Shown piece by piece: positions 39,536 through 48,268 of a stretch of 64,000 nucleotides of DNA (the first letter of the stretch is position 1; each line of letters starts with the position of its first letter). The DNA comes from Legionella nautarum (GTDB lineage: Bacteria; Pseudomonadota; Gammaproteobacteria; Legionellales; Legionellaceae). The position numbers and the translations under genes were made by a program. The stretch is taken from assembly GCF_001467895.1 (NCBI RefSeq), contig NZ_LNYO01000013.1, positions 290,686 to 354,685 of the forward strand, in the 5' to 3' direction. The notes under the pieces were generated by a model. It worked only from the letters and a program-made list of their open reading frames with translations, searched no databases and was not told where the DNA came from.

Positions 39536-39585
39536 ATTAAGTCCTTGAGTTATAGTATTTATTAGTCATCTAGTTTGCAGTTAGT

Positions 39586-40512
39586 CTAACATGAAATAGC
39601 ACATTGTCGTGCTTCGTTTGCTTCATCTTCGCAGGGCTCGCATCCTTCATTTTCATCGTAAGGGGCACCTTGCTGTGATTTGGCATTTTCATATTGCTTT
39701 ATAAATAAACGTTTTGCCTCTTCGGGCGAGTCCATAGCGAATGAATTACTCTGTCTAAGGCCACGACCTAAACTCGCATTGCTAATACTGGATTTGCTTT
39801 CCGTCAAAATTTTTTGCGCCCATTCTAGCGATACTAGAACTGCATAATAAGTCGTTTCAGCTTTTTCAATTTTCGAATTAGTGAGCAACCAAAAACAATA
39901 ATTGCTTAAAGATTCTGCATAGATCATATATCCATAACTACCACCTGTTGGAATTGATTTTTTACTATTATCAATAAGCTTTTTATAAAGCTTCTCAGCT
40001 TCTCGGTTTGTGGCTTTTTGCAAATCGGCATAGATATAGTCATTGAATCGTTGTATCGCGTGGATTGAGCCAAACTGAATAGCAGTTTGCAGAAATTTTT
40101 CTTCAGAGACACTAAAGTCGCGGTTACTCGCTTTTTGCATTTTTTTCCTTGCCATTTGAGATTGATGGAAAAAATGGACTCCACAAACAAGTTCAAAATG
40201 ATTTAAATTAGGATGCTCATAAAATCCTTTGGGTGGTAAGTTCATGTGGAGAGTTAGACCATATCCGGCATCACACCATAAATTTCGCCAATGACTAGTT
40301 AAGTTTTCATGATGACAATAGGAGGCAAAATTTGCATTATGAGTAGCAAGCGTTGTAACTATGTCGATAGAAATCTCTCTAATTATTTTAAGCCGGCTTT
40401 CAATGTCTTCTTCTGGAATTTCTTCAAACTTTTTAAGAATGAGTAGATAAACGCCCGGCAAAGATTTTTCTTTCTCCGCTAGCCCATTAAAGAAATGATA
40501 AGTATTTGTCAT
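39586..40512 (-). CDS. probable DUF5630 Legionella protein
   Basis: A 308-residue helical protein with no signal peptide. The start (FFNGLAEKEKSLPGVYLLIL, KKFEEIPEEDIESRLKII) and the central LWCDAGYGLTLHMNLPPKGF and HPNLNHFELVCGVHFF resemble the DUF5630 family of Legionella, to which Dot/Icm substrates belong. Central helices (ATNREAEKLYKKLIDN) are TPR-like. The C-terminus is acidic with six Cys in 20 residues (CEPCEDEANEARQCAISC). It is probably cotranscribed with the downstream gene. Family assignment is from memory and effector status inferred. Confidence 0.55.
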   Translation of the reverse strand: MTNTYHFFNGLAEKEKSLPGVYLLILKKFEEIPEEDIESRLKIIREISIDIVTTLATHNANFASYCHHENLTSHWRNLWCDAGYGLTLHMNLPPKGFYEHPNLNHFELVCGVHFFHQSQMARKKMQKASNRDFSVSEEKFLQTAIQFGSIHAIQRFNDYIYADLQKATNREAEKLYKKLIDNSKKSIPTGGSYGYMIYAESLSNYCFWLLTNSKIEKAETTYYAVLVSLEWAQKILTESKSSISNASLGRGLRQSNSFAMDSPEEAKRLFIKQYENAKSQQGAPYDENEGCEPCEDEANEARQCAISC

Positions 40513-40568
40513 AGGCTAAACTCTAAGATAATTGGACAGGGTTTAAAAGGGTAAAAGCCTAGCAGGAA

Positions 40569-40668
40569 CGTCATCCGAGCAGCGAAGGATCGCCGAAGGT
40601 TAACATAATGCCAAGTCCCAGAGATTGCTCGCAATACTCGGATGACGCGGGTGGAGCTGAGCTATTAC
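40569..40668. repeat. palindrome and GTAATAGCTC repeat between DUF5630 and emrB genes
   Basis: CGTCATCCGAG (40569-40579) and CTCGGATGACG (40637-40647) are perfect 11-base complementary arms. The second GAGCTATTAC copy is at 40659-40668, 51 bases past the stop of the minus-strand efflux pump gene. The palindrome may terminate that operon. Confidence 0.55.
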
Positions 40669-40718
40669 ATAAGGGCTCATAATAGCATTAGATTGCGAAA
40701 TTCTCATCCTTAAATTGA

Positions 40719-42272
40719 TCAATGTGCACCGGTAGCAGCTTCAGCGGAGTCGACTTTTTCGGGTTTCGTGATCCACACTATAGGAATAAGTAACATAAAG
40801 ATAATTGAGGACACCCAAAAAACATCATTGAGACCTAGCATGCTGGCTTGTACATTTAATAGTTGATTAAAAAGTGCGTAGCTTTGGTCTAGTTGAATAT
40901 TTAGTAAAGAACGGCTTGTTTCGATAAAGTGAGTAAAATTAGCGGTGTAAGGGGTTGATTGCTCGGTTAACTGAGAGTGGTGAAGAATAGAACGATTATT
41001 CCATACGGTACTGAAAATGGAAGTTCCTATTGCTCCACCGAAAATTCGCGCAAAATTAGATAAACCAGCTGCTGCTGGAATTTTTTCAGCTGGGAGTCCT
41101 GAAAGGATAATCATCGACAGTGGAATAAAAAACAGTGCAACAGGAATCCCTTGGATGAGTGTTGGTAGAACTAATGTCCAGGTATCAACGTAAGAGGTGT
41201 AAAGCGAGCGCATAAAAAAGACGAGTCCAAAAAGAAGAAAGGCTATGGTTGTCAGAATACGTGCATCGACTATGGGTAAAATTCTACCGACAATAGGCGA
41301 AGTTATGACTGCAAAAATGCCTAGAGGGGCCAAGACCAACCCGGAGTTCAGTACAGGATAGGCCAAATCTTGCTGTAGCCATTGTGGAAGCAAAACTAAG
41401 TTGCCAAAAAATACAGCGTATCCAACAGAAATAGCAATTGTACCACCGGTGAAATTTCTTCCTGCAAAAAGCCGTAAATCAATGATTGGATTTTTTTCTG
41501 TGAGCTCCCAAACGACAAAATAACAAAAACTAACCGCTGAAGTGATGGCTAAAGCAATAATAGTGCTGGAGTTAAACCAATCTAAATCTTTGCCTTTATC
41601 TAACATGATTTGTAAGGCGCCGACCCAGATAATTAGCAAAGCTAAGCCCATTACATCAATAGGTAAGATTTTTCTTGTTGTTTCACGGTCGCGATAAATG
41701 ACCCAAGTGATTGCCGCGGCAATGATTCCCACGGGGACATTAATATAAAATATCCAAGACCAGCTATAGCTGCCTGTAATCCACCCGCCTAAAGCTGGAC
41801 CAGCAATAGGGCCAACCGTTGCCGTCATTCCCCAAAGCGCCAAGGCAACAGAGCTTTTTTCTTTTGGATAAGAACTAAGTAATATCGCCTGTGATAGAGG
41901 GATTAAGGGACCGGCAACAACCCCTTGAAAGACTCGTGCTGATAATAATAAAGGCAAACTATTGGCCAGACCGCATAGCCAAGAGGCAATTACGAACAAG
42001 ATGATTGATGTAACAAACAAACGGATTTGCCCGAGGCGCTGCGTAAGCCAACCGGTCAGTGGAATGGAAATTGCGTTTGCAGCCGAAAATAAAGTGATTA
42101 CCCAAGTGCCTTCATCGACAGAAACACCCAGGTTTCCGGAGATCGTTGGAATAGCAACATTGGCGATCGAAGAGTCTAAGACAATCATAAAAGTGGCAAG
42201 TGCGACTGCGATGGTCGCAATAACAAGCTGCCCCCCTTTTAATGGAGGAGGATTGGAGTTAGTATCGCTCAT
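40719..42272 (-). CDS. emrB: DHA2-family multidrug efflux permease, EmrB-like
   Basis: A 517-residue major facilitator protein with 14 transmembrane helices. The first helix FMIVLDSSIANVAIPTISGN carries the DHA2 D1 motif, then PLTGWLTQRLGQIRLFV (motif A) and GPIAGPALGGWITGSYSWSW (motif C). It exports hydrophobic drugs by proton antiport with EmrA and an outer-membrane factor. It overlaps the emrA stop by 4 bases. The third gene of a three-gene operon; no MarR-type regulator lies beside it. Confidence 0.9.
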   Translation of the reverse strand: MSDTNSNPPPLKGGQLVIATIAVALATFMIVLDSSIANVAIPTISGNLGVSVDEGTWVITLFSAANAISIPLTGWLTQRLGQIRLFVTSIILFVIASWLCGLANSLPLLLSARVFQGVVAGPLIPLSQAILLSSYPKEKSSVALALWGMTATVGPIAGPALGGWITGSYSWSWIFYINVPVGIIAAAITWVIYRDRETTRKILPIDVMGLALLIIWVGALQIMLDKGKDLDWFNSSTIIALAITSAVSFCYFVVWELTEKNPIIDLRLFAGRNFTGGTIAISVGYAVFFGNLVLLPQWLQQDLAYPVLNSGLVLAPLGIFAVITSPIVGRILPIVDARILTTIAFLLFGLVFFMRSLYTSYVDTWTLVLPTLIQGIPVALFFIPLSMIILSGLPAEKIPAAAGLSNFARIFGGAIGTSIFSTVWNNRSILHHSQLTEQSTPYTANFTHFIETSRSLLNIQLDQSYALFNQLLNVQASMLGLNDVFWVSSIIFMLLIPIVWITKPEKVDSAEAATGAH

Positions 42273-43513
42273 CGTGAGGTGCCCTTTTTAGGAGCCGGCT
42301 TGGTTTTTTTAGAGGAAGCTTCTGGATCAAGATTAGCTGTTTTGCTGATATTTTCTCTGATAACTTTGTTGATCTCAGCATCCGCTTCTTTGCCTAAATT
42401 TTCAAAAATGAACGTTTGGTAAACAGGTATGGGGGCTGTTTGATCAATATATTTTCCCGTTTGATCATGCAGGTCAACAGTCACTTCCATGGATAAACCA
42501 ATGCGTAGCGGATGTGCTTTAAGCTCTTTAGGATCAAGTCCAATACGAACGGGAAGACGCTGTACCACTTTAATCCAGTTTCCGGTTGCGTTTTGCGCGG
42601 GTAAAAGTGCGAATGCGCTTCCTGTGCCTGCGGAAAACCCGACAACTTTGCCATGATATACCACGGAGGAACCGTAAAGATCAGCAGTGAGATGAACGGA
42701 TTGTCCAATACGCATATCGCGCACTTGTTTTTCTTTGAAGTTAGCGTCAACCCAGACTTGTTCTAAGGGAACTAGTGCCATCAATTGCGTTCCGGCGGTA
42801 ATGCGTTGGCCTACTTGTGCTGTCCGTTTAGATATTTCCCCCGCAACCGGTGCTCGAATTGAAGTGCGCATATAATCGATATAAGCTTGCCGCAATCGAG
42901 CTGCTGCGGCCAAAACACTCGGATGTCGCTGTAAATCAGTATTTTCAGTTAAAGCGCGGTTAGATAATAAGGCAGACTTAGCTTGAGTGAAGGATGCATC
43001 AGCACTTTTTAGCGTTTCCTCTGCATGCACGAGTTCTTCTTTGGACACAGCGCCTACACCAATGGCTTGATTACGACGAAGTAAATCTTCTTGTGCTCTT
43101 GATTGGGAGACTTCTTGATTTTTGAGGTTCGCTTGTAATCCTTTGTTATTAATAAATAATTGTTGAGTATTACGTAGGGTTTCTGCCAGATTAGCTTTAG
43201 ACAATTGAAAAGCAACAAAAGCATCGATGGGATCAATCTCTACAAGCAGTTGACCGGTAGAGACATACTGTGTGTCATCGACTTTAACAGTAATAATTGT
43301 GCCGCCTACTTGGGCAGTAATTGGAATGATATTGCCATTCACATAGGCATTATCCGTTGACTCATAAAAACGAGCAATAAACCACCAATATAAGCCGCAA
43401 AGTAGGGCGATAATTAAAAAAGTGACGGTCAAGAGGATTAGAAAAAATTTGCGCTTTTTTTGGGGTTTCTCTTCTTCTTCTGATGTAAGGGGAAGTTCAT
43501 CCACTGTACTCAT
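42269..43513 (-). CDS. emrA: HlyD-family membrane fusion protein, EmrA-like
   Basis: A 414-residue protein with one N-terminal membrane segment (FFLILLTVTFLIIALLCGLY), then the lipoyl half-motifs STDNAYVNGNIIPITAQVGG and IRAPVAGEISKRTAQVGQRI around an alpha-hairpin (about residues 95-200), and beta-barrel LIPLEQVWVDANFKEKQV-like region (MALVPLEQVWVDANFKEKQV). It bridges the EmrB permease to the outer-membrane channel. It starts 12 bases after the OMF gene. The Lys/Pro-rich C-terminal tail (SSKKTKPAPKKGTSR) is unusual but not informative. Confidence 0.9.
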   Translation of the reverse strand: MSTVDELPLTSEEEEKPQKKRKFFLILLTVTFLIIALLCGLYWWFIARFYESTDNAYVNGNIIPITAQVGGTIITVKVDDTQYVSTGQLLVEIDPIDAFVAFQLSKANLAETLRNTQQLFINNKGLQANLKNQEVSQSRAQEDLLRRNQAIGVGAVSKEELVHAEETLKSADASFTQAKSALLSNRALTENTDLQRHPSVLAAAARLRQAYIDYMRTSIRAPVAGEISKRTAQVGQRITAGTQLMALVPLEQVWVDANFKEKQVRDMRIGQSVHLTADLYGSSVVYHGKVVGFSAGTGSAFALLPAQNATGNWIKVVQRLPVRIGLDPKELKAHPLRIGLSMEVTVDLHDQTGKYIDQTAPIPVYQTFIFENLGKEADAEINKVIRENISKTANLDPEASSKKTKPAPKKGTSR

Positions 43514-43525
43514 TTATTTCTCACT

Positions 43526-44971
43526 TTAGATTTTATTGGGGACTCGACAACATTCAAGCATAGAGGCATCAAAACCACCACCAAGTGCTTGAATTAAAGC
43601 TACTTGCAGATTACGTCGATTTAAAATAAGTTGCAAACGTGTTTGTTGTTCAGTGAGGTAACGTGTTTCGGCATCCAGTACTACTAATTGAGAAGCGAGA
43701 CCTATTTTATATTGATACCTTGCCAAATTATAAGCTTGCTCTGCGGTGGCAAGTGCGTCTTTTTGTACCTTTAATTGTTGATTAACCACCTTAATATTCG
43801 TGACCTGGGAAGTAACATCTGATAAAGCCTCATTAAGCGTATTGTTATAGTGACCTACGGCCTCTTCATATTTGCCATACTGTTCTCGCAATTGACCGCG
43901 AAGCGCGCCGCCATCAAAAAGGGGTAAGCTAAGTGCTGGCCCAAAGTACTCCGCATTTCCTCTTGATTCGATATGAGCGAATTTTAAAGAGATAAATCCG
44001 ACGCCAGCCATTAGATTCACATTCGGATAAAATAAGGCTTTGGTGTAATTTATTCCTTGGCAGGCTGATTCGACTTGCCAGCGCGCACTGACAATGTCTG
44101 GCCTTCGTCCTAAAAGAGCTAAAGGTAAATTGGCAGGGAGAGCAGGGGTTTTTACAATGGGTAATCGTGGGCGGGTGATTAATAAACCTCGGTCTGGTCC
44201 AGCGCCCACAAGCGTTCCTAACTGTTGTTTGGTTGTGAGAATTTGTCCTTCCACCCTAACTAAATCTGTCTTCGCTGTCGCTGAGGTATTACGCGATTGG
44301 AAAAGTTGCACTCGTGTGTCTAGTCCAGTTCGTAACCTAACTACGGTTATTTTTTCTAAGGCTTCGCGCTGGGCGACGGTTCGTCTTAGTACATCTCGCA
44401 AGTCATAATAATGAGCTAATTCGTTGTAAGTTGAGGCTACGGAAGTTGCGATTGTTAGTCGTGCCTGCTGTCCTTCTGCCTCAGTGGCTTTGACATCAGC
44501 TAAGGCTTGTCTTAACTGGGAACGGTTTTTCCCCCAAAGGTCCAAAGTATAATTGGCCCGAGCAATGAATCCGCTTTGGGTAAAAGTCCCATTATTCACT
44601 GGAGGAGGGATGAGTTCATGGGAAGAAACACGGGTTCGGGTGACTGCCCCAGAAAACTTGCCTTGTGGGTATAGTGTTGAAGCATTTTGCTCTGCCACTG
44701 CTCTGGCCTGTTGAATGCGTGCGAGGGCAGTTTCTAAGCTTGGGTTATTAGCCAAAGCTTCGTTAATTAAAGCAACTAACTGCGGGTCACCAAATTGCTT
44801 AGCCCAATTTTCTGTGGGCCAACAGCCATTTTGCTGCGGCAAACTCTTCGATGTTTGAAATTGAGAAGGGGGCGCTATTTTTTTATTGCTGTTAATACCA
44901 ATGTAATTAACACAGCCCGCGAGAGCCATGAGCAGTAAAGAAGCAAAAAATGTTTTATATGTGCAGTTCAA
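43526..44971 (-). CDS. outer-membrane efflux lipoprotein, NodT/TolC family
   Basis: A 481-residue outer-membrane factor. The lipobox MALAGCVNYIG marks a lipoprotein with Cys20 as the modified residue. The two TolC-type repeats are seen: NPSLETALARIQQARAVAEQ and the later RRPDIVSARWQVESAC, with GPALSLPLFDGGALRGQL typical of NodT proteins. It forms the exit channel for EmrAB. It is the first gene of the operon, transcribed divergently from ccmA across a 226-base gap. Confidence 0.9.
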   Translation of the reverse strand: MNCTYKTFFASLLLMALAGCVNYIGINSNKKIAPPSQFQTSKSLPQQNGCWPTENWAKQFGDPQLVALINEALANNPSLETALARIQQARAVAEQNASTLYPQGKFSGAVTRTRVSSHELIPPPVNNGTFTQSGFIARANYTLDLWGKNRSQLRQALADVKATEAEGQQARLTIATSVASTYNELAHYYDLRDVLRRTVAQREALEKITVVRLRTGLDTRVQLFQSRNTSATAKTDLVRVEGQILTTKQQLGTLVGAGPDRGLLITRPRLPIVKTPALPANLPLALLGRRPDIVSARWQVESACQGINYTKALFYPNVNLMAGVGFISLKFAHIESRGNAEYFGPALSLPLFDGGALRGQLREQYGKYEEAVGHYNNTLNEALSDVTSQVTNIKVVNQQLKVQKDALATAEQAYNLARYQYKIGLASQLVVLDAETRYLTEQQTRLQLILNRRNLQVALIQALGGGFDASMLECCRVPNKI

Positions 44972-45051
44972 GCAGTTGACCCCAATAGATACCCATTCAT
45001 TCAGCTAGAATGGGATAGTTCCAAAATTGTAGACTTTGCTTTTTTAACATC

Positions 45052-45082
45052 TTGGAATAATAAAACTTTTTTCACCTATAAT
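45052..45082 (+). promoter_or_regulatory. putative ccm promoter
   Basis: TTGGAA (45052-45057), a 19-base spacer and perfect TATAAT (45077-45082), 116 bases before the ccmA ATG, in the divergent region between the efflux operon and ccmA. The spacer is longer than ideal. Confidence 0.4.
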
Positions 45083-45197
45083 CGACAATAATTGAAGTCA
45101 GCGAAATTAGCTACACTTTAGAGCGGGAATCTAAAAAACATTTGCCAGCAAACTCATTTATCGATAGTCTGCGATTTTAACTTTAAAAATATCCTCT

Positions 45198-45797
45198 ATG
45201 CTGGATGTGCGGGCTGTATCCTTTGATTACCAAGACAAACCTTTACTTGAACAGGTGAATTTTTCTCTAGCATCAGGGAAACTTTTACACTTACGAGGGG
45301 CTAATGGATCGGGAAAGACCACTTTATTCAAATTATTAGCTGGTTTGCTGCACCCCAATGAAGGTGAAATTTTTTATGAAGCTGAGCCCATTCACCGCGA
45401 TTTGGTCACTTATCAACGTAAACTTTGCTATGTAGGTCATAAAACAGGTTTGAATCCTTTACTGACGGTAAAAGAAAATTGCTATTTTGATCTGCACTGG
45501 GAACGACGTATTTTGACCTTGGAGCATTTACTTGAAGGTTTTGGTTTACAAGCGCTTGCCGATGAGCCCTGTTATCTTCTTTCAGCAGGACAGCGCCGAC
45601 GTGTGGGCCTATTGAGAGTGATGATGACGGATGCCAGTCTGTGGCTTTTAGATGAGCCGCTGGTCGCTTTAGATGCAATGGCAATTCAAACCTTGATGTC
45701 ATGTATAGAAAACCATCTAGAACTCGGTGGGCAAGTTATCTTAACCTCCCATCAAAGTTTGCCTTTTCGTCAACCTTATCAGGAGTATGCATTATGA
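45198..45797 (+). CDS. ccmA: heme exporter ATP-binding protein CcmA
   Basis: A 199-residue ABC ATPase with Walker A LRGANGSGKTTLFKLLAG, signature YLLSAGQRRRVGLLRVMM (LSAGQ variant typical of CcmA) and Walker B LWLLDEPLVALD. It releases holo-CcmE from CcmC using ATP. It overlaps ccmB by ATGA. First gene of the cytochrome c maturation locus. Confidence 0.94.
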   Translation: MLDVRAVSFDYQDKPLLEQVNFSLASGKLLHLRGANGSGKTTLFKLLAGLLHPNEGEIFYEAEPIHRDLVTYQRKLCYVGHKTGLNPLLTVKENCYFDLHWERRILTLEHLLEGFGLQALADEPCYLLSAGQRRRVGLLRVMMTDASLWLLDEPLVALDAMAIQTLMSCIENHLELGGQVILTSHQSLPFRQPYQEYAL

Positions 45798-46474
45798 TGA
45801 GTTTGACCAGTCTTTTTGGCAGGCAATTTAAACGAGAGTTATTATTACATCTTCGCCAACCAAGATTATTGCTTCACTCGGCCCTGTTTTTTTTAATGGT
45901 GGCTATTTTTTTTCCGCTAACTATGCCGCCGGAGACTAGGATTTTACATTCAGTAGGACCAGGTTTGGTGTGGATTGCGATGTTACTAGCCATGTTGCTC
46001 ACTTCGGTAGGCCTTTTTCAACAAGACTATGAAGATGGCGTAATAGAGCAATGGCTTATTTCAAGTTACCCGCTTTCTGTGATTGTTACTGCCAAACTAA
46101 TGGTCCATTGGTTAATTAATTTACTACCCATGTTAATTTTTTGTCCTTTGTTAGCTCTTTTATTTCAATTTACATGGTCGGAAATGGGTGTTTTAATGCT
46201 CAGTTTGTTGGTGGGTACTCCTGCGATTCTTTTTTTATGTGGACTAGCAGCCGCTTTTAGTGCGGGTATGCAACAAAAGGGTGTATTAATGGCACTGGTA
46301 CTCTTGCCCTTAACAATACCGATCATGGTTTTTGGCAGTGGTAGTTTAACAGCGGCAATGCAGGGGTTAGCTGTTTTAGGTTATCTCGCTATTTTACTTG
46401 CTTTATCCTTGCTTGCAGTGGCGTTTTTGCCCTTTGCAATTGCTGCGGTGATTCGAATTAGTTTAGTGGATTAG
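45794..46474 (+). CDS. ccmB: heme exporter permease CcmB
   Basis: A 226-residue, six-helix membrane protein: FKRELLLHLRQPRLLLHSAL, LFFLMVAIFFPLTMPPE, and DYEDGVIEQWLISSYPLS. It forms the ABC complex with CcmA. The frame opens at 45701, but the part before ATG 45794 overlaps ccmA and is not CcmB-like. An ATG at 45797 is an alternative. In the usual order ccmC follows; here it is displaced by 3 kb. Confidence 0.93.
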   Translation: MMSLTSLFGRQFKRELLLHLRQPRLLLHSALFFLMVAIFFPLTMPPETRILHSVGPGLVWIAMLLAMLLTSVGLFQQDYEDGVIEQWLISSYPLSVIVTAKLMVHWLINLLPMLIFCPLLALLFQFTWSEMGVLMLSLLVGTPAILFLCGLAAAFSAGMQQKGVLMALVLLPLTIPIMVFGSGSLTAAMQGLAVLGYLAILLALSLLAVAFLPFAIAAVIRISLVD

Positions 46475-46493
46475 TGATAGAGGTTAGAGAGTT

Positions 46494-48194
46494 ATGGCAA
46501 GACTGCTCCATTTGATTAAATCAAAAAATTGTTTTTTTATTGCTTTTCTTATAATGCTCCTAGGAATTTTTATTGAAAGAATAACAATCGGTGTCGATTT
46601 ATCCGATGAAGCCTATTATGCCACTCATTTGGATAGTTGGTTGAAAGAAGGAATTAAAAACTCTTCTAATCTGATGATTCACCAAAGTGCAGCGCTGTTA
46701 TTATTTCCTTTTGTTTATGTTTATCAAAACCTAGTCAGTCATGAGCTAGGACTAATTTTATTTTTAAGATTCGTCTACATGTTGATGGCTTTAGGGGCGA
46801 TGCTAAGCCTTTATTTTTTTATTAAGCCTTTACGCGGGCAATTATTAGCCGCATTAGTACTGGCCTTTGGTTTTTTATTTATCCCTTGGAGCTTACCCGC
46901 ACCTTCTTATAACACGATTGGTATGTATGGAATGCTTGCGGCTATGTCTATTTTTGGAATAGCTCTAATGCAAAAACCAGGAAAGAAAAGTTTAAGCCCG
47001 ATGCTGTCTTTGTTATCCGCTTTTCTTTGGACTTGCACCATTGTGGCTTACCCAAGTTTAATTATTGTTTTTAGCGGATTTATTGCTATTGCTTTTTCTT
47101 TATTAAAAGAGCGCAGGATTGTTTTTTATTACTTTCTTTTTTGTGGTTTCCTCTTTGTGGCGGCACTTGCTTCACTGCTTATTATTTTAGGGGTTGATCA
47201 TTGTATTCAAATTTTCAAATTTACCAATGCTGCGCTACAAATTAGCGGAGGACTTTCTGCAAAATTTCATAAAATTTATGAGCAAATTTTCCAAAGTCCA
47301 ATCTTTGCTATTTTATGTGCTACTTCATTATCATTGGGGGTGATTGTTGCTATATATCCTCGACTTTTATTTCTTGCTGAATTGTATTTGGCTGGGGTTA
47401 TTTTTTACTTAACATTTTTCGGTCAGACTGTTCTATTTTTAATATCCCACGATATTATTTTAATTATCGCCTTGTTTGGGGTATTTATTCCCTTCACTGC
47501 AATTAAGCAAGCAAGGAATTCCTCTATTTATGCGATTTTAGCCCTGATGTATTGTACTAGCCTTTTTGCTGGCCTAATAACGACAATAACTGCCAGCAAC
47601 GGGTTATTGAATTTTCCCATTGGGGGCTTACTAGCAGCCTGTTTGACCCTGGCATTTACTGGCTATGAAGAGACTCGAAAAAGCGGAAGCTACGCACTGA
47701 TTTTTGTATTGATTTTGTCGGCTTTTAGCATGGGTTTTATAGTCTATAAAAATAATTACGGTGAGATTAATAATAGTTTTCCAACAGAAAAAATTAGCGA
47801 AGGTGTCTTTGCTGGATTAAAAACCTCAGTCCAGCAAGCCGATTTTATTCACAAAGTGAGTTCTGTTTTACCTCAAGATACGAAGGCTGAAAAAATTACC
47901 GTTTTGGGACGCTTATCCGGCTTTTATTTACTTACTTCGTTAGCTCCTAGTGCGTTGGCTACTTGGAATTATCAATTTTCTGAAACGAACCTAGCAGGTC
48001 AAATGATTTCGCAGTTTTATCAAGAGAAGAAAAATCAACCCTGTTTGATTGCAGCATATTCCGATCCTTGGACTGGGCCGTTAACGGATAGGGAAAAATC
48101 ACTGCTAAAAAATTATAGGTTTAAAATCGCTGTTGAATCGGAAAATAGAGTGCTTAGAGTATTTCAAAACCCTGTCTGTAGTTATGAGAGATAG
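46494..48194 (+). CDS. polytopic membrane protein, probable GT-C glycosyltransferase
   Basis: A 566-residue protein with about 12 hydrophobic segments. Just after the first helix it has GVDLSDEAYYATHLDSWL, matching the acidic D-E-A-Y-Y motif of PMT/GT39-like GT-C enzymes that use polyprenyl-linked sugars at the periplasmic face. A soluble C-terminal part (about 470-566) follows. It sits between ccmB and the ccmC segment, 20 bases after the ccmB stop, so it may be cotranscribed with ccmAB. Substrate unknown; other GT-C-like families are possible. Confidence 0.6.
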   Translation: MARLLHLIKSKNCFFIAFLIMLLGIFIERITIGVDLSDEAYYATHLDSWLKEGIKNSSNLMIHQSAALLLFPFVYVYQNLVSHELGLILFLRFVYMLMALGAMLSLYFFIKPLRGQLLAALVLAFGFLFIPWSLPAPSYNTIGMYGMLAAMSIFGIALMQKPGKKSLSPMLSLLSAFLWTCTIVAYPSLIIVFSGFIAIAFSLLKERRIVFYYFLFCGFLFVAALASLLIILGVDHCIQIFKFTNAALQISGGLSAKFHKIYEQIFQSPIFAILCATSLSLGVIVAIYPRLLFLAELYLAGVIFYLTFFGQTVLFLISHDIILIIALFGVFIPFTAIKQARNSSIYAILALMYCTSLFAGLITTITASNGLLNFPIGGLLAACLTLAFTGYEETRKSGSYALIFVLILSAFSMGFIVYKNNYGEINNSFPTEKISEGVFAGLKTSVQQADFIHKVSSVLPQDTKAEKITVLGRLSGFYLLTSLAPSALATWNYQFSETNLAGQMISQFYQEKKNQPCLIAAYSDPWTGPLTDREKSLLKNYRFKIAVESENRVLRVFQNPVCSYER

Positions 48195-48215
48195 AGCAAA
48201 GCTATATGGTTTTGC

Positions 48216-48243
48216 TTGACAGATCCTATTTCTTGAATAAACT
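48216..48243 (+). promoter_or_regulatory. putative promoter of the candidate effector gene
   Basis: A consensus TTGACA (48216-48221), 16 bases, and TAAACT (48238-48243), 26 bases before the ATG at 48269. This suggests independent transcription of the inserted gene. Confidence 0.45.
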
Positions 48244-48268
48244 GCAGGATTTTGGATGAGATTTTGCC

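Noticed and set aside
39586-39603. Possible CaaX or CxC prenylation at the C-terminus (QCAISC)
   Set aside because: The Cys is at position -5 rather than -4, and the end does not fit CaaX; a Rab-type CxC is also absent.
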